Below are positions 6,874 through 11,628 of a stretch of 11,628 nucleotides of DNA, piece by piece. Location of the stretch: positions 1 through 11,628 of the forward strand of contig PWUG01000089.1 in NCBI GenBank assembly GCA_003562605.1. Reading direction: 5' to 3'. The notes under the pieces were generated by a model. That model was not told the DNA's origin and searched no databases. It worked only from the letters and a program-made list of their open reading frames with translations. Position 1 is the stretch's first letter, and each line of letters begins with the position of its first letter. Source of the stretch: Syntrophomonadaceae bacterium (GTDB lineage: Bacteria; Bacillota_D; Dethiobacteria; DTU022). The translations under genes were made by a program, and so were the position numbers.

Positions 6874-7362
6874 GAACAATACGGAGTGATTACTGAAACA
6901 AGAGGCGACACCGCAGCAGTAAATCTGCAGCGCCAATTGATCTGTGGAAATTGCAATAAATGCGGTATTCTAAGCGGCTCGAGCAAGCGCAACATAGTTA
7001 TTGAAGCCCACAACCCGATCCAAGCCGAAAAAGGCCGAAGGGTAGTTGTAGAATCAGACGATCGCCAGGTAATATTCCTGGCTTTCATGCTCTACATTGT
7101 ACCACTTATCGGGCTTGTAGTAGGAATCTTTTCCTGGTTGCAATTGGCAGGTGCCATTGGTTTAGAAGGCAGCCAGGAATTACAGGCCGTGGGAGCGGGG
7201 CTTGGTTTAATGGTTTTAATTTTCTTGTTTATCCGTTTTTGGGACCGCAGGGTTAAGGATGATCCGAAGTATAAACCGGTTATAACCGGCTACCTATTGG
7301 ATAAATTCGGGTGCGATGACGATTTGCCTCAAGCGCACAAGGACAATCAGGAGGAGATTTAG
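6871..7362 (+). CDS. RseC/MucC-family (SoxR-reducing system type) membrane protein
   Basis: This is a 163-residue protein from the TTG start. The soluble N-terminal part has the family cysteine cluster C25-x2-C28-x2-C31 (LICGNCNKCG). Two hydrophobic membrane segments follow at about 68-90 and 104-124, then a charged cytoplasmic tail. RseC-family proteins are associated with Rnf-type electron transport and SoxR reduction in proteobacteria. In anaerobic Gram-positives they often occur near redox genes, but their biochemical role is not settled. No rnf gene is adjacent here. The stop TAG overlaps the asd GTG by one base, so it is coupled to asd. The family call comes from size, cysteine cluster and two-helix topology; the function remains open. 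Confidence 0.82.
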   Translation: MEQYGVITETRGDTAAVNLQRQLICGNCNKCGILSGSSKRNIVIEAHNPIQAEKGRRVVVESDDRQVIFLAFMLYIVPLIGLVVGIFSWLQLAGAIGLEGSQELQAVGAGLGLMVLIFLFIRFWDRRVKDDPKYKPVITGYLLDKFGCDDDLPQAHKDNQEEI

Positions 7363-8384
7363 TGGCTAAAAATTATAATGTAGCAGTAGTTGGTGCAACA
7401 GGGATGGTTGGACAAATGATGATTGAAGTTTTGCTCGAACGACAATTCCCATATGATGGGATTAAACTTTTGGCTTCGTCTCGTTCAGCTGATATGCAGG
7501 TAAAAGTTGGCTCACAAGAGTACACGGTTGAAGAAGTTAAACCGGAATCTTTCGATGGAATCGATTTTGCCTTTTTCAGTGCAGGCGAAGGGATCAGTAA
7601 AACCTTTGGGCCCGAAGCTGCCGGGCGGGGGGCGGTGGTTATCGATAACAGCAATGCTTTCCGTATGGATAAAAATGTGCCCCTGATTGTCCCTGAAGTC
7701 AATCCTGATGCTGTTTTCAGTCACAAAGGTATCATCGCCAACCCGAACTGTTCGACCATTCAGATGGTGGTGGTCTTAAAGCCACTGCACGAAATTGCAT
7801 CCCTCAAACGGGTAGTTGCATCAACTTACCAGGCTGTCTCCGGTGCGGGTAAGGAATCGGTGGAAGAGTTGTTGGAGCAAAACCGTGCTTACCTGGACGG
7901 CAAACTACTTACAGCAGAACGTTTCCCTTACAAAGGTGCCCTGAGAAAGTACCAGATTGCATTTAACCTCGTGCCCCAGATCGATGTATTCGTCGAAGAC
8001 GGCTACTGTAAAGAGGAAATGAAAATGGTCAGGGAGACCAGGAAGATCATGGATCTTTCAGATCTGCCTTTAACGGCAACTACTGTCAGGGTTCCGGTCT
8101 TGAAAAGTCACTCCATAGCCCTGAATGTTGAGTTTAATAAAGCCTTATCGGCGGCAGAAGCCCGCTTGCTGCTGGAAAAATCCCCGGGTATATTGGTACT
8201 GGACAACCCCGATCAACTCGAATACCCCACACCGTTGGAGGCGGAAGGTAAAGATGCCGTATTTGTAGGCCGCATCCGCCCGGACCACTCTGTTAAACAC
8301 GGCCTTAACCTGTGGGTCGTATCAGACAACATTCGTAAAGGAGCCGCCACAAATTCAATTCAAATTGCAGAACTCTTAATATAA
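7362..8384 (+). CDS. asd: Aspartate-semialdehyde dehydrogenase
   Basis: This 340-residue enzyme reduces L-aspartyl-4-phosphate to aspartate semialdehyde with NADPH, the branch point toward lysine/diaminopimelate, threonine and methionine. The NADP-binding loop GATGMVG is at 11-17. SNAFR (97-101) lines the phosphate site. The catalytic cysteine is C130 in NPNCSTIQ, with Q157 in YQAVSGAG and the acid/base histidine H250 in KSHS. R243 and the EEMKM segment (218-222) are in the usual substrate-binding positions. Length and motifs fit the Bacillus-type family. It starts with GTG at 7362, overlapping the upstream stop by one base, with GGAGGAG at 7350-7356. The next gene follows after 13 bases. No dap, lysC or hom gene is nearby, so its operon partners are unusual. 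Confidence 0.97.
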   Translation: MAKNYNVAVVGATGMVGQMMIEVLLERQFPYDGIKLLASSRSADMQVKVGSQEYTVEEVKPESFDGIDFAFFSAGEGISKTFGPEAAGRGAVVIDNSNAFRMDKNVPLIVPEVNPDAVFSHKGIIANPNCSTIQMVVVLKPLHEIASLKRVVASTYQAVSGAGKESVEELLEQNRAYLDGKLLTAERFPYKGALRKYQIAFNLVPQIDVFVEDGYCKEEMKMVRETRKIMDLSDLPLTATTVRVPVLKSHSIALNVEFNKALSAAEARLLLEKSPGILVLDNPDQLEYPTPLEAEGKDAVFVGRIRPDHSVKHGLNLWVVSDNIRKGAATNSIQIAELLI

Positions 8385-8397
8385 AGGAGGACTTCCA

Positions 8398-9285
8398 GTG
8401 AGCAGAAAGGTAAGGGTAGCTCTAATCCAGGCTAATCACGAAGTACACGGTGACGAACCTGTTGAAAAGCACAAGGATGCCGCAACAGAAAAGCATTTAA
8501 AAATGATCAAAAAAGCTGCTGAAGAAAAAGCCCAAATTGTTTGCCTCCAGGAGCTTTTCTACAGCCCCTATTTTTGTGCAGAACAAACTATAAAGTGGTA
8601 TGAGGCAACAGAGAAAGTTCCCGACGGGCCAACCACCAGGCTGATGCAGGAACAGGCTAAAAAGTACGGCATGGTTATGGTTATACCTCTTTATGAAGAA
8701 GATACAACCGGGGTTTATTACAACACTGCAGCCATTATCGATGCCGATGGGAAATTCCTTGGGAAATTTCGCAAAATTCATCTTCCCCATGTCCAGGCTG
8801 GTAAATCCCCGCATACCGGTTTTTGGGAAAAATTCTACTTCAGGCCGGGCAACATGGGGCATCCTGTATTTCAAACTGCCTTTGCCAAAATCGGTGTCTA
8901 TATTTGTTACGATCGCCATTTCCCTGAAGGGCCCCGTATTCTCGGTTTAAATGGTGCTGAAATAGTTTTTAATCCTTCGGCTACGGTAGCCGGCTTATCG
9001 GAATATCTTTGGAAACTGGAGCAGCCGGCCCATGCTGTTGCCAATGCCTACTTTGTTGCCGCTATTAATCGTGTCGGTAGCGAATTGCCCTGGGATATGG
9101 GCCATTTTTATGGCAGCAGTTACCTTTGTGACCCCAGGGGGCGCATTATTGCCGAAGGGAGCCGTGAAAATGATGAAGTAGTAGTCGGCGATCTTGATCT
9201 TGAAATGATCAGGGAAGTCAGAAACACCTGGCAGTTCTTCCGAGATCGTCGTCCCGAATCCTACGGCGAAATATGTGCTCCTTAA
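8398..9285 (+). CDS. Nitrilase-superfamily carbamoyl amidohydrolase, beta-ureidopropionase-like
   Basis: This is a 295-residue member of the carbon-nitrogen hydrolase superfamily. The catalytic triad is clear: E52 in LQELFY, K126 in FRKIHLP and C170 in YICYDRHFP. The segment GAEIVFNPSAT (186-196), followed by L-S-E-x-L-W and AINRVG (222-227), closely resembles beta-ureidopropionase, which hydrolyses N-carbamoyl-beta-alanine to beta-alanine, CO2 and ammonia. N-carbamoylputrescine amidase or N-carbamoyl-D-amino-acid hydrolase are the main alternatives. The dihydropyrimidinase gene directly downstream would make exactly this class of N-carbamoyl substrate, so a pyrimidine or hydantoin role is favoured over a putrescine role. 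The GTG start has GGAGG seven bases upstream. It is soluble and cytoplasmic. Confidence 0.88.
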   Translation: MSRKVRVALIQANHEVHGDEPVEKHKDAATEKHLKMIKKAAEEKAQIVCLQELFYSPYFCAEQTIKWYEATEKVPDGPTTRLMQEQAKKYGMVMVIPLYEEDTTGVYYNTAAIIDADGKFLGKFRKIHLPHVQAGKSPHTGFWEKFYFRPGNMGHPVFQTAFAKIGVYICYDRHFPEGPRILGLNGAEIVFNPSATVAGLSEYLWKLEQPAHAVANAYFVAAINRVGSELPWDMGHFYGSSYLCDPRGRIIAEGSRENDEVVVGDLDLEMIREVRNTWQFFRDRRPESYGEICAP

Positions 9286-9347
9286 TAGTGCTGAGTGTTG
9301 TCACTTCCTGCGGCAAGACTGTAAACTTGATGGCACATTTTTATATG

Positions 9348-9364
9348 AAGGAGGATTTCCTATG
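9348..9364 (+). promoter_or_regulatory. Ribosome-binding site deciding the dihydropyrimidinase start
   Basis: AAGGAGG at 9348-9354 lies seven bases before ATG 9362. The frame is open back to 9275, but the extra 29 codons overlap the upstream gene, lack a ribosome-binding site and do not belong to the family. Confidence 0.85.
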
Positions 9365-10744
9365 ATCACCCTGATTAAAAACGGCGTAGTTGTTACAGCA
9401 TCGGATACTTACCGCGCCGATATCTTAGTCGAGAATGAAAAAATCATAGCCCTGGAAACAGAAGCTACTATTAATGCCGATCAAGTTTTTGATGCTTCAG
9501 GCCAGCTGATTTTCCCCGGAGCTATTGATGTCCATACCCACCTTGAGATGCCTTTCGGAGGCACTGTTACAGCTGATGATTTTACTTCTGGAACGATTGC
9601 CGCAGCAGCCGGAGGGACGACCTGCATTGTCGATTATGCTATCCAGACACCGGGTAAATCTTTGCATGAAGCTCTTGAAACCTGGCACAGTAAGGCTGAA
9701 GGCAAATGTGCTATTGATTATAGTTTTCATGTTGCCGTAACAGATCTAAACGATAATATTCTGGCGGAGATTCCCAGGCTGGTTGATGAAGGTTACCCTT
9801 CATTTAAAGTATTCATGGCCTATAAAGGTGTTTTCCAGGTTGATGACGCAACTCTGCTCAAAGTTCTGAAACAGTCCGGAGAAGCAGGGGGGCTGGTCCT
9901 TGTCCATGCTGAAAATGGAGATATGATTGATGTTTTAACCAAAGAAATGCTGAAAGCAGGACAGGTAGAGCCGCTCTACCATGCCCTGAGCCGCCCTCCT
10001 CAAGCCGAAGAGGAAGCGGTCAATCGTTTCATTACCTTGGCTGAATTAAGTGGAGCCCCGGCTTACGTGGTTCACTTAAGTGATGCAGGCGCACTGGGCA
10101 GGGTTGCCGAAGCCAGGTTAAGGGGACTGCCGATATATGCCGAAAGTTGTCCCCAATATCTCTTCCTCAACATCGACTGTTACAATGAGCCTGATTTCGG
10201 CGGAGCCGGGTATGTCATGTCACCCCCGCTCAGGAAAGCAGGCAACGAGGAGTTTCTATGGGACGGATTAGCTTCGGGAAACCTGCAGGTAGTTGCTTCA
10301 GATCACTGTTCCTTTAATTTAAAAGGACAAAAAGAATTGGGCCGTAACGACTTCACCAAAATTCCAAATGGAGCTCCGGGAGTGGAGACGAGGGTCCAAC
10401 TGCTCTTTAGCGGCGGAGTAAAAAACGGGCGAATCAGTACCAACAAATTTGTCGATCTGGTCAGCACCGCCCCCGCCAAACTCTTTGGCCTTTACCCTCA
10501 AAAAGGGACTATCGCCGCAGGCAGCGACGCCGACCTGGTTATCTTCGATCCAGAAGCTGAATTTACAATCAGCCGGAGTAGCCAGTACCAAAATGTTGAC
10601 TATACCCCCTATGAGGGTTTTAGCGGAAAAGGCGCCCCGCAAAAAGTTTTTTCCCGTGGCCGTCTTATCTTCGAAAACGGCAAGTATACAGGTGAACCTG
10701 GCCAGGGTCGCTACCAAAAACGCAAACCGTTTTCCAAACCATAG
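9362..10744 (+). CDS. hydA: Dihydropyrimidinase / hydantoinase
   Basis: This is a 460-residue cyclic amidohydrolase, the usual length for D-hydantoinases and dihydropyrimidinases. All metal ligands of the binuclear zinc site are visible: H58 and H60 (DVHTH), the carboxylated lysine K149 (SFKVF), H182 (VHAEN), H238 (VVHLS) and D314 (ASDHC). The substrate-binding residues of the dihydropyrimidinase type are also present: Y154 (FMAYKG), S287 (MSPPLR) and N336 (IPNGAPG). These argue against dihydroorotase or allantoinase. It opens dihydrouracil or dihydrothymine (or 5-substituted hydantoins) to N-carbamoyl products, which the upstream amidohydrolase could hydrolyse. The gap between the two is 76 bases, with no clear terminator or promoter seen. 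No dihydropyrimidine dehydrogenase gene is in the window. The true physiological substrate is not determined by the sequence. Confidence 0.94.
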   Translation: MITLIKNGVVVTASDTYRADILVENEKIIALETEATINADQVFDASGQLIFPGAIDVHTHLEMPFGGTVTADDFTSGTIAAAAGGTTCIVDYAIQTPGKSLHEALETWHSKAEGKCAIDYSFHVAVTDLNDNILAEIPRLVDEGYPSFKVFMAYKGVFQVDDATLLKVLKQSGEAGGLVLVHAENGDMIDVLTKEMLKAGQVEPLYHALSRPPQAEEEAVNRFITLAELSGAPAYVVHLSDAGALGRVAEARLRGLPIYAESCPQYLFLNIDCYNEPDFGGAGYVMSPPLRKAGNEEFLWDGLASGNLQVVASDHCSFNLKGQKELGRNDFTKIPNGAPGVETRVQLLFSGGVKNGRISTNKFVDLVSTAPAKLFGLYPQKGTIAAGSDADLVIFDPEAEFTISRSSQYQNVDYTPYEGFSGKGAPQKVFSRGRLIFENGKYTGEPGQGRYQKRKPFSKP

Positions 10745-10843
10745 CAAACTTTTCCCTCCCGATGGACGAAATGATAATGAAAGTAATTTTCTAACTTCCG
10801 CATGAATAAATTTTATGTAACGGGTTGAAAGGAGGACAACTTA

Positions 10844-11628
10844 ATGATAGTCGTCATGAACCCGGGAGCAAAGCAAAATGATATAACCAAGATCACAGAT
10901 AAGCTTAAAAAAATGGGTTATGGAGTGCACCTGTCGACAGGTGAAAATCGCACTATAATAGGAGTAATCGGCCAGCGCCGCGAAGAAGCTGCCCAGGCCA
11001 TGGAAGCGATGCCCGAAGTAGAACGGGTAGTATTTATTACCCGTCCTTTCAAACTGGCCGGACGCGAATTTCATCCTGAAGATACTGTCATAAGGGTCGG
11101 AGATATAACTATAGGCGGGCATGAGTTGATAATCATGGCCGGTCCCTGTGCCATTGAAAACGAAGAACAACTCTTGGAGGCCGCCAAAACGATTAAATCC
11201 GCTGGAGCCAAAGTCCTTAGAGCCGGGGCGTTCAAACCCCGCACCTCCCCGTACAGTTTTCAGGGCCTTGAACAACAAGGGTTGCATTATCTAAACGAAG
11301 TACGTTCAAAAACCGGTCTGCTTATTGTAACTGAGGTTATGGACCAGTTTACGGTAAGTGAAGTTGTGGAATGTGCAGATATTATTCAGGTTGGGGCCCG
11401 TAATATGCAGAACTATTACCTGCTCCGTGAGCTGGGCAGAATCCGTAAACCTGTCCTGCTTAAAAGGGGTCTCTCCGCAACGATCGAAGAATGGCTGATG
11501 GCGGCGGAATATATTTTAAGCGGTGGCAACTATGAGGTGATTCTCTGCGAAAGAGGCATTCGTACTTTTGAACCTTATACCCGAAACACTCTTGATTTAA
11601 GTGCTGTTCCACTGGTCAAACAACTTAG
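10844..11628 (+). CDS. aroF: 3-deoxy-7-phosphoheptulonate (DAHP) synthase, class I-beta, 3'-truncated by the window end
   Basis: The frame is open from ATG 10844 to the last base (261 residues seen; relatives have about 335-340, so roughly the last 75 are missing). The enzyme condenses phosphoenolpyruvate and erythrose-4-phosphate, the first step of the shikimate pathway. Residues 1 to about 70 form the ferredoxin/ACT-like regulatory domain typical of Thermotoga-type I-beta enzymes, with [10 protein letters not shown] (74-83) at the junction. The barrel shows AGPCAIE (99-105, C102 a metal ligand), [11 protein letters not shown] (131-141), [10 protein letters not shown] (181-190), LLKRG (205-209) and CERGIRTFE (235-243). 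The remaining metal ligands lie beyond the window. GGAGG at 10831-10835 supports the start. The N-terminal domain suggests feedback control by aromatic amino acids (family knowledge). The 99-base gap after hydA holds no convincing terminator or promoter. Confidence 0.96.
   Translation, partial: MIVVMNPGAKQNDITKITDKLKKMGYGVHLSTGENRTIIGVIGQRREEAAQAMEAMPEVERVVFITRPFKLAGREFHPEDTVIRVGDITIGGHELIIMAGPCAIENEEQLLEAAKTIKSAGAKVLRAGAFKPRTSPYSFQGLEQQGLHYLNEVRSKTGLLIVTEVMDQFTVSEVVECADIIQVGARNMQNYYLLRELGRIRKPVLLKRGLSATIEEWLMAAEYILSGGNYEVILCERGIRTFEPYTRNTLDLSAVPLVKQL

Noticed and set aside
9275..9361. N-terminal extension of the dihydropyrimidinase from 9275
   Set aside because: It overlaps the upstream gene, has no ribosome-binding site, and the family N-terminus (MITLIKNGVV) starts at 9362 after AAGGAGG.
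10763..10795. Tiny open frame (MDEMIMKVIF) upstream of aroF as a possible leader peptide
   Set aside because: It has no ribosome-binding site, no run of aromatic codons and no attenuator hairpin pair, so there is no support for an attenuation leader.
10841..11287. Minus-strand open frame of 148 codons
   Set aside because: It lies wholly opposite the well-supported aroF, has no recognisable motif and is a shadow.

Overview
The window looks like chromosomal DNA of a strictly anaerobic bacterium, most likely a Clostridia-type Bacillota, possibly a syntroph, acetogen or sulfate-reducer relative. The reasons are strong GGAGG ribosome-binding sites, GTG/TTG starts, tightly coupled operons, and a run of soluble flavin/iron-sulfur genes typical of ferredoxin- and NADH-linked energy metabolism. 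This placement is inference. All genes lie on the plus strand, and I see no RNA genes, mobile elements or CRISPR.

Region 1 (1-6628) is one dense redox operon: the 3' end of etfB, then etfA, hdrA, flxD (mvhD), flxC, flxB and flxA. EtfBA is an electron-transfer flavoprotein. HdrA is the FAD and multi-[4Fe-4S] core of heterodisulfide-reductase-type bifurcating complexes. FlxD carries a [2Fe-2S] cluster and links HdrA to its electron donor. FlxC and FlxB carry further Fe-S clusters, and FlxA is the FAD/NAD(P)H module. No HdrB or HdrC (CCG-domain, disulfide-reducing) gene is present. The layout therefore suggests a NAD(H)/ferredoxin module in which EtfBA may replace HdrBC as the third redox partner. 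This is the most interesting feature of the window.

Region 2 (6629-6870) is intergenic. It holds two candidate terminator hairpins, a perfect 8-bp inverted repeat and a plausible sigma-A-type promoter that reads into the next operon.

Region 3 (6871-11628) starts with a small RseC/MucC-family membrane protein, one-base coupled to asd (aspartate-semialdehyde dehydrogenase). A beta-ureidopropionase-like amidohydrolase and a dihydropyrimidinase/hydantoinase follow; these would catalyse consecutive ring-opening and decarbamoylation steps of reductive pyrimidine (or hydantoin) breakdown. The last gene is aroF, a class I-beta DAHP synthase (first step of the shikimate pathway), cut by the window end. 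It has no stop codon inside the window, so it could easily be missed. Apart from the hydantoinase/carbamoylase pair, these genes share no obvious pathway.
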